From Chloroflexaceae bacterium (GTDB lineage: Bacteria > Chloroflexota > Chloroflexia > Chloroflexales > Chloroflexaceae), in the NCBI GenBank assembly GCA_026417815.1, contig JAOACN010000470.1, positions 1-6,763 on the forward strand: a stretch of 6,763 nucleotides of DNA, written 5' to 3'. Below the pieces are notes generated by a model. It ran no database searches and was not told where the DNA came from. It was given only the letters and a program-made list of their open reading frames with translations. Made by a program: the position numbers and the translations under genes. Of the stretch, positions 1 to 5,912 are shown in pieces (within the stretch, counting starts at the first letter, position 1; each line of letters starts with the position of its first letter).

Positions 1-1727
1 CCGCCGAAGGAGCCGCCCGCGCTTCCTCCACCAAACGAACCGCCGGAGCCGTGGCGGCTGCCCCAGCCGCCACCGCCGCCACTGCTCCAACTGCCGCTGC
101 CACCCCAGCCGCCTCCGGTGATAATGATCGGGCCGGGACCAGGGATGTTCGGCCGATCGTAGGAGCGGAACTGGCGCTCGATGTCGCGGGCCTCGTCGCG
201 GATGTGTTCGGCGCGTTCGAGGGCCTTGTTCAGGGCCTCCTCGCCGGTGATCGGGAGGCGGATCTGGTCGAAGTCCTGCCGGAGGGCCCGTAGACGCTCG
301 AACAGATCCGCGGGCGCGCGCCAGCGCACGCGCGCGCTGACACTCTCAGCGGAGTTGAGCCAGTTGCGCGCCTCGGCCAGGGTGCTGTTGAGCTTGCTCC
401 GCACCTGTTCCAGGCGTTGCACGTCGCCATAGACCGCCTGATAGACGGACTGCGACTCGCGCTGCAGGTCCTGATAGGCGGCGTTCAGTTGCTCGAGGGC
501 CGCGCGCCGCTCTTCTTCCTCCACCTGGCGAGTGCGGGCATCGAGGGCCTGGGCCTGCTCAAAGCGTTGGAGCAGGGTCTTCAGCGCGGCGACGCTGGCG
601 GGGGTAATGTCGGCATCGTGGACGTTGACGAACCTGGCGATCTTGTTCACCTCGCCGGCAATGATGGGCTGGAGACGATCGGCCTGCTGGCGGAGCTTTT
701 GCATCGTCTCGGCCTCGGAGCGGGCCTGGGCCAGGGCCTCGTCGGCGAGCCGGTCGGCGGTGGTGGCCGCGGCGGCGAGGCGCAGCCAGTCGGGTTTCTC
801 CCGTTGGGCCTCGTCCCGGGCAATGGCCAGTTGCGCGGCGGCCTCGCGGAGTTGTTTCTCGGGAACCTTGCTCACATCGGGGTCGTGGGTGCGCACAAAC
901 TCCTCGCCAGCGGCAATGCTGCGCTCGGCTTCGGCGAGCAGGGCGCGAGCGGCGTCGCGGGCCTCCTCCAGGGCCTTCAGGCGTTCGACAATCGCGTCAA
1001 TCAACTGGTCCACGAAGGACAGTTCCTGCTCCGCGGCGTCAAGCTGTTCATGGGCGAAGAGGAACTGCTGGGCCTCCATGGAATTGGCGGCGCGGGCGCG
1101 CTCCCAGTGCTCGTGGGCGCGGTCGGCGGCGGCCTGGGCCTCGCTGCCGTTGCCGCGGATGTCGCTCCAGGCGCTCTCGGCGAACTCATCAACGATGTCG
1201 AACACGCGGCGGCCCTCGGCGATGCGCTCGGCGGCCCGCAGGCCGCGCTGCTCAAGCTCGGCGATGCGCCGGGCGTTGGCCGCGAAGAGGGCGGGTGCGC
1301 CGCTGCCCTGGGCAATGGCGGCCTCGAGACGCGCCCCGGCCGCATCAAGCTGCGGAACAGCGGCGTCGGGCTCGCCACGCTGGAGCGCCGCGGCGGCCTC
1401 GGCCAGGGCCTGGTCGGCCTCGGCCAGGGCCTGGCGACTGGCATCGAGCCGGAAGCCCTGCCGTTCAACGGCGATGCCGCTCTCGCGTTCCCGCGAGATG
1501 CCGGCGCGGATCTGAGCATGGCGTTCGGCGATGGCGCCGATCTGCTGGCTGCGTTCCGACGCTGCCCGGGCGGCGGCAACGGCCTCGGCGAAGGCGAACT
1601 TCTCCAGGGCCGCTACGGCGCGCTCCACCTGCTGCCGGGCCGGGGCGAGGGCCGCCGCAGGGTCGGCAAGTTCCTCGCCCAGGGCCGCCAGCCGGTCGGC
1701 AGCGCCGGTCAGGCTTTTTTTGCCCGC
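1..1727 (-). CDS. C-terminal coiled-coil part of the TPM-domain protein, -1 frame, open at the left window edge
   Basis: Reading codon by codon, this frame (codon boundaries 3-5, 6-8 and so on) has no stop from 1727 to the edge, about 570 codons, with heavy G/C at third positions. The product is almost wholly Ala/Glu/Arg/Gln-rich coiled coil, with heptads such as QALAEAD and QALAEAA. It ends in a Pro-Gly linker and a Gly/Ser/Trp tail (about 3-122) like the tails of YgcG-type TPM proteins. A TGA at 1728-1730 closes the frame upstream and there is no ATG near the beginning; the first GTG (1626-1628) has no good ribosome site. It therefore looks like the continuation of the preceding frame, giving a fused protein of at least 894 residues. 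Long antisense frames over the same bases are shadows sharing its codon boundaries. If no frameshifting occurs, this part is a pseudogene fragment or the result of a sequence error. Confidence 0.8.
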
Positions 1728-1737
1728 TCAACCTCCT
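1682..1737 (-). other. Putative -1 frameshift (recoding) site, dnaX-like
   Basis: On the minus strand, AGGAGGT (1737-1731), an exact match to the 16S anti-Shine-Dalgarno, lies 9 nt before seven A residues (1721-1715). These are phased gcA AAA AAA, the canonical X_XXY_YYZ slippery form. The 0-frame UGA follows one codon later (1711-1709). A possible stem GCTGCC/GGCGGC (1703-1698 with 1689-1684, one G-U pair, 8-nt loop) follows; it can gain two G-C pairs across a bulge and would then start 8 nt after the heptamer. Upstream SD, slippery A run and downstream stem are the three elements of the E. coli dnaX site. Alternatives are transcriptional slippage on A7, a real one-base deletion, or a homopolymer sequencing error. 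Confidence 0.5.
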
Positions 1738-2683
1738 CGCGGGCCTGCCGCGCCTGTTGATCAAGCTCGGCGCGGAGTCGCTCAACGACCGCCAGATCCT
1801 CGCCGACGGCTTTTGCCTCGGCTGCTACCTCGTCGTAGGCGGCGGCGGCCTGCAGCAATTGCTCGTTGGTGGGCTTCTCGCGGCGCTCCAGTTGCTCGGC
1901 GGTCTCCTTGAAGCGGAGCTGGGCCGCGGCAAAGCGATCGCTGGCGGCGCGCTGGAGCTGGCTCAGCCGCTCGACCTCGGCCGGAGGGTAGGAGACCCGG
2001 TCGTACTTCGCCTTCTCCGCAGCGGCGTTGAAACGCTGGCCGAGGGCCGTAATCAACGCCCCGGCGCCCTCGCGGGCGTCCTTGAGCCGCTGCTGGGCCG
2101 TGGCGCGGGCCTTCGCCGCGCGCCGCTGGCGGGCCAGGGCGTACCCACCCGCGCCCAGGGCCGCCAGGCCACCGAGACCAACAACGATCGGCGTCGGATC
2201 GTTGATGCCCCCGCCGGGTTGGGGCGGATTCTTGATCGACTCCTCGATCGCCCCGAGGGCCGTGGTCACCCCGCGGGTGAAATCGCCGGCCGAGAGACCG
2301 GGGTTGAGGGCGGTGGTGCGGATGTACTCGGCATTATCGTTGACCTCGAGCGCCGCGTTCCAATCATCGCCATAACTGATCTCGCTGTAACGCTGGTTGA
2401 GCGCGACGTAGATGGCGATGGCGTTGGTGCGGAAGGCGCCATCGCTCCGCTGCAGGCCATCGTCCACCAGGCGCTCGGTAAAATCGTCGGGACCGCCCTC
2501 TTCCACCACATAGACTGCCACGGCGGCCCCCCGGTTGAGCAAGGGGCGGGCGGCCCGCTCCACGGCGTTCCGGTCCAGGCGCCCGCCGGGGTCGCGGATG
2601 ATCAACTGTCCCTGGGCGAGGGCCGGAACCGCCAGCAGCAGCAGGAGGGCCGCTGCGGCGGCAAGACGGATCAACTGGCGCAT
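1709..2683 (-). CDS. TPM-domain membrane protein, first reading frame (324 aa)
   Basis: Residues 1-23 are a signal peptide with a Leu/Ala core and an ALA cleavage site before Q24. Residues about 25-150 look like a TPM domain (TLP18.3/Psb32/MOLO-1 family): an N-terminal RDPGGRLD stretch, the AVAVYVVEEG strand, and NAIAIYVALNQRYSEISYGDDW. A PPQPGGG linker and one membrane span (about 164-184) follow, then an Arg-rich stop and an Ala/Glu/Gln-rich coiled coil to the end. TPM proteins act outside the membrane in envelope or photosystem maintenance; the exact role here is unknown. I chose the ATG at 2683 because AAAGGAG (2692-2698) lies 8 nt upstream; a GTG at 2707 would overlap the preceding gene. 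The frame stops at TGA in mid coiled coil, and the protein appears to continue in the -1 frame. The 20-nt gap from the upstream gene suggests one operon. Confidence 0.85.
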   Translation of the reverse strand: MRQLIRLAAAAALLLLLAVPALAQGQLIIRDPGGRLDRNAVERAARPLLNRGAAVAVYVVEEGGPDDFTERLVDDGLQRSDGAFRTNAIAIYVALNQRYSEISYGDDWNAALEVNDNAEYIRTTALNPGLSAGDFTRGVTTALGAIEESIKNPPQPGGGINDPTPIVVGLGGLAALGAGGYALARQRRAAKARATAQQRLKDAREGAGALITALGQRFNAAAEKAKYDRVSYPPAEVERLSQLQRAASDRFAAAQLRFKETAEQLERREKPTNEQLLQAAAAYDEVAAEAKAVGEDLAVVERLRAELDQQARQAREEVERAKKA

Positions 2684-2691
2684 GGCAGTTT

Positions 2692-2698
2692 CTCCTTT
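2692..2698 (-). promoter_or_regulatory. Ribosome binding site deciding the TPM gene start
   Basis: AAAGGAG on the minus strand is followed by 8 nt and then ATG (2683). This favours the ATG over the in-frame GTG at 2707, which overlaps the stop codon of the upstream gene and would put eight polar residues before the signal peptide. Confidence 0.75.
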
Positions 2699-2703
2699 GG
2701 CTT

Positions 2704-3852
2704 TCACTCGTCGGCCTCCAGGGCCTGTTCCAGGTCGGCGAGGAGGTCGTCCACGTCCTCAATGCCGACGCTGAGGCGCACCAGGCCGGCGGGAACTTCC
2801 AGGGGCGAGCCGGCGACGGAGGCGTGGGTCATGGCGGCGGGAACCTCGATCAGGCTCTCGACGCCGCCGAGGCTTTCGGCAAGGGTGAAGAGGCGCGTGC
2901 GCGTGACGAGACGATGGGCGGCGGGCGCGCCCCCCGCGGCCACGAACGAGACCATGCCGCTGAAGCCGCGCATCTGGCGGCAGGCCAGGTCATACTGTGG
3001 ATGCTCGGGCAGACCGGGGTAGAAGACCTGCGTCACGGCGGGATGGCCCTGCAGGAAGCGGGCGACGGCAAGGGCATTCTCGCCGTGCTGGCGCATGCGG
3101 AGGGCGAGGGTCTTGATCCCCCGCAGCACCAGCCAGCAATCGAAGGGGCCGGGCGTGGCCCCGGCGGCGTTCTGCGCGAAGCGCAGCCGGGCGGCGACCT
3201 CATCGTGGGAGGTGATCACCGCGCCGCCAACCACATCAGAATGCCCTCCCAGGTATTTGGTAGTGGAATGGAGCACAAGATCGGCGCCCAGTTCGAGGGG
3301 GCGCTGGCAGGCGGGGGAGGCGAAGGTATTGTCAACCACCGTCAGCGCGCCGTGCTGGCGCCCGATGGCGCTGATCGCGGCGATGTCGGCCAGTTTCAGG
3401 AGCGGGTTGGTGGGCGTTTCGAGCCAGATCAGGCGGGTGGCGGGGCGCAAGGCCGCCGCCCCCCGCTCCGGGTCGCGGGTATCCACAAAACTGGTGCTGA
3501 TGCCCTTGTCTTCCAGCACGCGCTTGAAGAGCCGGTAGGTGCCGCCGTACACATCGTCGCCGCAGAGCACGTGATCGCCCGACCGGAGCAGGGCCAGGGC
3601 GATGGTGGTCTCGGCGGCCAGGCCGGAGGCGAAGCAGAGGCCATGGGCGCCACCCTCGAGGGAGGCGAGGGCCGTTTCCAGCGCGGTGCGGGTGGGGTTG
3701 CCGGAACGGGCATAGTCGTAGCCCTTATGCACGCCCACGGCTTCCTGGGCGAAGGTGCTGGTCTGGTAAATCGGGACGATCACCGCGCCGGTGGCGGGGT
3801 CAGGGTCCTGACCGGCGTGGATGGCGCGGGTGGAAAAACCGTAGTCGGGCAT
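2704..3852 (-). CDS. Cystathionine gamma-synthase / gamma-lyase family PLP enzyme (382 aa)
   Basis: This is a Cys/Met-metabolism PLP-dependent enzyme of fold type I, cytosolic and usually tetrameric. It would either join O-acyl-homoserine with cysteine to form cystathionine or cleave cystathionine to cysteine. Seen in the protein: TRAIHAG near residue 8; YARSGNPTR (47-55), whose Tyr47 and Arg49 bind cofactor phosphate across the subunit interface; ASGLAAE near 75; Tyr102 in VYGGTY, which stacks on PLP; Asp174 in VVDNTFASP; the Schiff-base Lys199 in STTKYLGGHSD; LAESLGGVESL near 324; and Arg359, which should bind the substrate carboxylate. The length is normal. The ATG at 3852 gives the usual family N terminus with GGAG 6 nt upstream; the frame is open further upstream only because it lacks stops. 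Sequence alone does not separate synthase from lyase, so no symbol is given. The next gene starts 20 nt downstream. Confidence 0.93.
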   Translation of the reverse strand: MPDYGFSTRAIHAGQDPDPATGAVIVPIYQTSTFAQEAVGVHKGYDYARSGNPTRTALETALASLEGGAHGLCFASGLAAETTIALALLRSGDHVLCGDDVYGGTYRLFKRVLEDKGISTSFVDTRDPERGAAALRPATRLIWLETPTNPLLKLADIAAISAIGRQHGALTVVDNTFASPACQRPLELGADLVLHSTTKYLGGHSDVVGGAVITSHDEVAARLRFAQNAAGATPGPFDCWLVLRGIKTLALRMRQHGENALAVARFLQGHPAVTQVFYPGLPEHPQYDLACRQMRGFSGMVSFVAAGGAPAAHRLVTRTRLFTLAESLGGVESLIEVPAAMTHASVAGSPLEVPAGLVRLSVGIEDVDDLLADLEQALEADE

Positions 3853-3886
3853 CACCGTCTCCGTGGCTGTAATGGGTCGCACCGGG

Positions 3887-3892
3887 ATTATA
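3887..3892 (-). promoter_or_regulatory. Possible -10 box for the cystathionine enzyme gene
   Basis: A perfect TATAAT on the minus strand lies 34 nt before the ATG at 3852. No good -35 hexamer is seen at 16-18 nt upstream, so this is a -10-only call. No riboswitch fits in the short leader it would leave. Confidence 0.45.
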
Positions 3893-4026
3893 GCACGCTG
3901 ATCATAGTCGAAACGGCCCGGCAGGAGTATAATCATGCGTAGAAATGGCCTGCAGTGGCGCGGGAAAGGCCCGTTTCCGCCGCGCGCGACGCAGAGGGTT
4001 GCACCACTCGGGCAGGGCTTGTACCT

Positions 4027-4045
4027 GGGGCAGCTACGCCGCCCC
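4027..4045. repeat. Hairpin 1 with shared AGCTACGCC loop
   Basis: GGGGC (4027-4031) pairs with GCCCC (4041-4045) around the nine-base loop AGCTACGCC (4032-4040). The 15-nt string GGCAGCTACGCCGCC (4029-4043) is repeated exactly at 4153-4167 inside hairpin 2. There is no T tract after it, so it is not a classic terminator. Confidence 0.6.
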
Positions 4046-4063
4046 GCACCCCGCGGCGGGAGA

Positions 4064-4114
4064 TGGACGTTGCTCAAGCTCTGACCACCCGAACCAGAGC
4101 AGATGTAACGTCCA
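4064..4114. repeat. Compound inverted repeat with symmetric internal loop
   Basis: TGGACGTT (4064-4071) pairs with AACGTCCA (4107-4114), and GCTCTG (4078-4083) pairs with CAGAGC (4095-4100). Both arm pairs share the same centre, so they can form one hairpin with a symmetric internal loop and an 11-nt terminal loop. Its function is unknown; it could be a structured RNA element or a regulator site. Confidence 0.5.
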
Positions 4115-4136
4115 GGGGGAGGCCCCCAGACCTCAC

Positions 4137-4183
4137 ATATTTCGTTGGTTCTGGCAGCTACGCCGCCAGAACCAACGAAATAT
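4137..4183. repeat. Hairpin 2: perfect 19-bp inverted repeat with shared loop
   Basis: ATATTTCGTTGGTTCTGGC (4137-4155) is matched base for base by its reverse complement at 4165-4183, around the loop AGCTACGCC (4156-4164). That loop is identical to the one in hairpin 1, although the outer stem is different. No T tract follows on either strand. A perfect 19-bp arm is far beyond chance. Confidence 0.9.
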
Positions 4184-4265
4184 AGCTCTATCGGACGGTA
4201 TAGCCGCCCCACCCCTCCTGCGGGAGGCGGACTTTATATCAGCCCTGCCCCCTGGACGAAGGGTA

Positions 4266-4294
4266 TTGTTTAGAACGTCAACTTGCGGTATGAT
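4266..4294 (+). promoter_or_regulatory. Putative promoter of the small membrane protein gene
   Basis: TTGTTT (4266-4271) and TATGAT (4289-4294) are separated by 17 nt, which suits a housekeeping sigma factor. The expected transcript start near 4301 leaves a leader of about 30 nt before the ATG at 4330, with AGGGG close to the start as ribosome site. Confidence 0.5.
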
Positions 4295-4329
4295 ATGACA
4301 ACAAGAAGCCGCAGAAAGGCAGGGGCGCC

Positions 4330-4530
4330 ATGAACGACGGGTTGATCATGTTCGGCATCATGCTGTTCGTGCTGGTGGCGCAGGGGATCCTGTGGGCCTG
4401 GGTCTTTACCGAGCGCAACCGCAAGATTCCCGACGTGAAGATCATGAACTGGCGCGAGTTGCTCGAGATGTCGCAGAAGGGGATCGAGGAAGCCTATCGC
4501 CGGGCGCGGAGCAGTATGACCCGGCGATAA
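4330..4530 (+). CDS. Small single-span membrane protein (66 aa), function unknown
   Basis: I do not recognise this family. The N-terminal part (residues about 4-26, rich in Met, Ile, Leu, Val, Phe and Trp) forms one membrane helix. It is followed by a positive stretch (TERNRK) and a 40-residue polar tail, probably cytoplasmic, containing NWRELLEMSQKGIEEAYRRA, which should be an amphipathic helix. Codons have the same strong G/C third positions as the neighbours, it has its own plausible promoter, and AGGGG precedes the ATG, so it is likely a real gene. It converges on the Crp-type gene; its TAA lies directly next to the palindrome at 4532-4574. Antisense frames were checked and do not contain the missing DNA-binding domain of the Crp-type gene. 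Confidence 0.7.
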   Translation: MNDGLIMFGIMLFVLVAQGILWAWVFTERNRKIPDVKIMNWRELLEMSQKGIEEAYRRARSSMTRR

Positions 4531-4531
4531 T

Positions 4532-4574
4532 AGTAGGGCCGAAGCATTGGCTACGCCTATGCTTCGGCCCTACT
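4532..4574. repeat. Hairpin 3: 16-bp perfect palindrome between convergent genes
   Basis: AGTAGGGCCGAAGCAT (4532-4547) pairs perfectly with 4559-4574 around TGGCTACGCCT. Inside the loop GGC/GCC can pair after one T-T mismatch, leaving TAC at the tip. Hairpins 1 and 2 have the same tip plan: mismatch, GC, TAC, GC. It sits between two convergent genes and could end transcription in both directions, but no T tract follows. The TAG stop of the Crp-type gene lies inside its right arm, which suggests an inserted repeat rather than a native terminator. Confidence 0.85.
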
Positions 4575-5049
4575 GCCGGCTGGCGAGGCGCTGGGCGACG
4601 TTTTTGAAGGCGATGTCGGCCAGTTTGTTTTCCATGGCCCGCAGGCGCTGGCCCATCAGTTCCATGAAGGCAAGGGCCACCTGGGGGTAGCGTTCGAGGA
4701 TGCGGCGCAGGGTATCGCGCCCGATCAGCCCGATGACGCACTCGGTCATCGCCTCGGCGAAGGTGTCGTGGAGCCATTGCCCCACCAGGGTCATCTCGCC
4801 GAAGATCGTCACCGGTTCGAGTACCATGAGCGTCAGCGCGCGACCCTCTGGCGAGAGCTTGTAGATCCGGACGCGCCCGGAGCGCAGCACGAAGAGTTGT
4901 TCGCCGACTTCGTTGGGCGAATGGAAGATCTGCCCGGCCGGGTAGATGCTGTAGCTGATCAGGCGTTCAATCTCGGCCCGCTCGGCGGCGCTGAGGTGGG
5001 CGAAGATGTCGCCAGCGGTAACGCAGTGGATGGCGGGTTCATTGGTCAT
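4570..5049 (-). CDS. Crp/Fnr-type cyclic-nucleotide-binding protein without HTH domain (159 aa)
   Basis: The protein has a Crp-like effector domain: a beta-roll start (IFAHLSAAERAEIERL), YPAGQIFHSPNEVGEQLFVLRSGRVRIYKLSPEGRA, the cassette IFGEMTLVG (about 82-90), then FAEAMTECVIGLI and the long dimerisation helix (about 112-155). Family members continue after KNVAQRLAS into a winged helix of about 70 residues; here the protein stops two codons later, in the arm of the palindrome at 4532-4574. No trace of the HTH is found on the minus strand beyond it. It therefore should not bind DNA itself; it may be a sensor-only remnant, a dimer partner, or decaying. The start ATG at 5049 overlaps the end of argB by 11 nt with no strong ribosome site, implying coupled translation. 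The ligand cannot be told from sequence. An upstream in-frame start at 5127 lies inside argB and is unlikely. Confidence 0.8.
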   Translation of the reverse strand: MTNEPAIHCVTAGDIFAHLSAAERAEIERLISYSIYPAGQIFHSPNEVGEQLFVLRSGRVRIYKLSPEGRALTLMVLEPVTIFGEMTLVGQWLHDTFAEAMTECVIGLIGRDTLRRILERYPQVALAFMELMGQRLRAMENKLADIAFKNVAQRLASRQ

Positions 5050-5836
5050 GGGTTGAACCTGGAACCGTGCCGGAGGGTTCCCTGGGCGCGCCGACAATGC
5101 GCGTGCCGCCCTCGGCGAAGCCGGCAAGGTTGGTGATGCGCGCGGCGACGGCGCCAGCGGCGAGGGCCTCGAGAGCGGCGCGCACCTTGGGGATCATGCC
5201 CCCGCTGATGGCCCCGCTGGCGATGGCCCGCTCCACGGCCGCGGCATCGAGCCGGGCGGCGATCTGGTCATCGAGTATCACCCCGGGCACATTGCTGACA
5301 AAGACCAGTTCGCTGTCGCCCAGCGCCCCGGCGATGGCCTGGGCGACCATGTCGGCGTTGATGTTGTAGCTCAGCCCATCGGACTCGCCCAGGGCAACCG
5401 GAGCGAACACCGGCAGCCAGCCCAGATTGAGCATGGCGCGGATGGCGGCAACCTCCACGCCGGTAACCACCCCGACGCGGCCCAGGTCGGCGCCGCCGGG
5501 GCGGTAGGGCGCGCAGCGCAACAACCCCAGGTCAATGCCGCTGAGCCCCACGGCCCGGACGCCGCGCGCCACCAGGTGGGCCACCAGGCGTTTGTTGATC
5601 GTGCCGCAGACCACCGCCTGCATAATCGCCATCGCCTCAGGCGAGGTCACCCGCAGTCCCTCAATGAACTGCACCGGCAGGCCGGCGCGGTCCAGGGCGG
5701 CGCTGATCTCCTTGCCGCCGCCGTGCACCAGCACCAGCGGCCCGCTGAAGGCGGCCACGGCGGCGCTCAGACCCTCCAGGAAGGCCGGCTCGTCCAGTTC
5801 GTTGCCGCCGACCTTCACGACGGTAATGCGTGCCAC
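5039..5836 (-). CDS. argB: Acetylglutamate kinase (265 aa)
   Basis: This enzyme phosphorylates N-acetyl-L-glutamate with ATP in the second step of arginine synthesis in the cytosol. Motifs fit the amino-acid kinase fold: VVKVGGNE with Lys8, VHGGGKE (37-43), GLRVTSPEAM with the substrate-binding Arg62, NINAD (158-162), SNVPGV (181-186) and GGMIPKVRAAL with Lys217. Lys8, Asn158, Asp162 and Lys217 fall at the same numbers as in the short E. coli type. GLRVT favours ArgB over the related LysZ of lysine synthesis. It lacks the N-terminal extension of longer, arginine-inhibited forms, so strong hexamer-based feedback is less likely (inference). The last 16 or so residues (PREPSGTVPG onward) look like an added tail that overlaps the Crp-type gene. 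The start is GTG at 5836, with GGAGAA 6 nt upstream. Confidence 0.93.
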   Translation of the reverse strand: MARITVVKVGGNELDEPAFLEGLSAAVAAFSGPLVLVHGGGKEISAALDRAGLPVQFIEGLRVTSPEAMAIMQAVVCGTINKRLVAHLVARGVRAVGLSGIDLGLLRCAPYRPGGADLGRVGVVTGVEVAAIRAMLNLGWLPVFAPVALGESDGLSYNINADMVAQAIAGALGDSELVFVSNVPGVILDDQIAARLDAAAVERAIASGAISGGMIPKVRAALEALAAGAVAARITNLAGFAEGGTRIVGAPREPSGTVPGSTHDQ

Positions 5837-5842
5837 GCGCGG

Positions 5843-5848
5843 TTCTCC
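5843..5848 (-). promoter_or_regulatory. Ribosome binding site of argB inside a small palindrome
   Basis: GGAGAA on the minus strand lies 6 nt before the GTG start and supports it. It is one half of TTCTCC-GT-GGAGAA (5843-5856), and a pyrimidine tract lies just upstream, so the site could be covered by pairing in the leader. Confidence 0.55.
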
Positions 5849-5854
5849 GTGGAG

Positions 5855-5896
5855 AAAGAAAAAACGCTGTCTCCGGGAGGGCTGCGCCCTCCCGGA
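5855..5896 (-). terminator. Hairpin with downstream T tract in the argB leader
   Basis: TCCGGGAGGGC and its exact complement form an 11-bp stem (5872-5896) with a TGC loop. On the minus strand it is followed after 7 nt by TTTTTTCTTT (5864-5855). It may end transcription from the membrane protein gene, or act as an attenuator for argB if transcription starts near 5905. The gap before the T tract is longer than in a typical intrinsic terminator, which lowers confidence. Confidence 0.5.
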
Positions 5897-5912
5897 CCCT
5901 CCTATTCATTTC

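Larger units (their letters stand above)
3853..4329. other. Hairpin-rich stretch without a convincing gene
   Basis: This region separates the cystathionine gene (leftward) from the small membrane protein gene (rightward), so promoters for both should be here. Open frames inside it have poor composition, no ribosome sites and cross the palindromes, so none is called. It holds the putative promoters at its two ends and at least three clear inverted repeats between about 4026 and 4183, annotated separately. A weaker CCTCC/GGAGG hairpin (4214-4227) lies next to them. No tRNA or known riboswitch fold was recognised. Confidence 0.7.

Noticed and set aside
1..1628. Separate downstream gene starting at GTG 1626-1628 (minus) instead of a frameshifted continuation
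   Set aside because: There is no good ribosome site before it, and the coding pattern continues without change upstream to the A run, so continuation fits better.
417..1760. 447-codon plus-strand open frame opposite the coiled-coil region
   Set aside because: It shares codon boundaries with the minus-strand frame and is open only because Leu TTA/CTA and Ser TCA codons are nearly absent from the plus strand. The product is Gly/Leu-rich low complexity with no recognisable domain.
1295..3022. 575-codon plus-strand open frame across the TPM and cystathionine genes
   Set aside because: It runs antisense to two well supported genes, begins in Arg/Pro-rich low-complexity sequence and has no family features.
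3928..3933. Perfect TATAAT on the plus strand
   Set aside because: No -35 partner at 16-18 nt and no credible gene follows; a better promoter for the small gene lies at 4266-4294.
3958..3990. Imperfect GC-rich inverted repeat (GCGCGGGAAA against TTTCCGCCGCGC)
   Set aside because: Pairing needs an insertion and the sequence is very GC-rich, so it could easily be chance.
3955..4185. Open frames on the plus strand in the hairpin-rich region
   Set aside because: They cross the inverted repeats, have poor codon pattern and no ribosome site, and the products resemble no protein I know.
5661..5909. Minus-strand open frame from 5909 as an argB leader peptide
   Set aside because: It runs far into argB in another frame, has no ribosome site and contains no Arg-run attenuation pattern near its end.
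5900..5912. ATGAATA-like half site of an arginine repressor box near the argB promoter
   Set aside because: Only one half site is seen with no convincing second half, so an ArgR operator is not supported.
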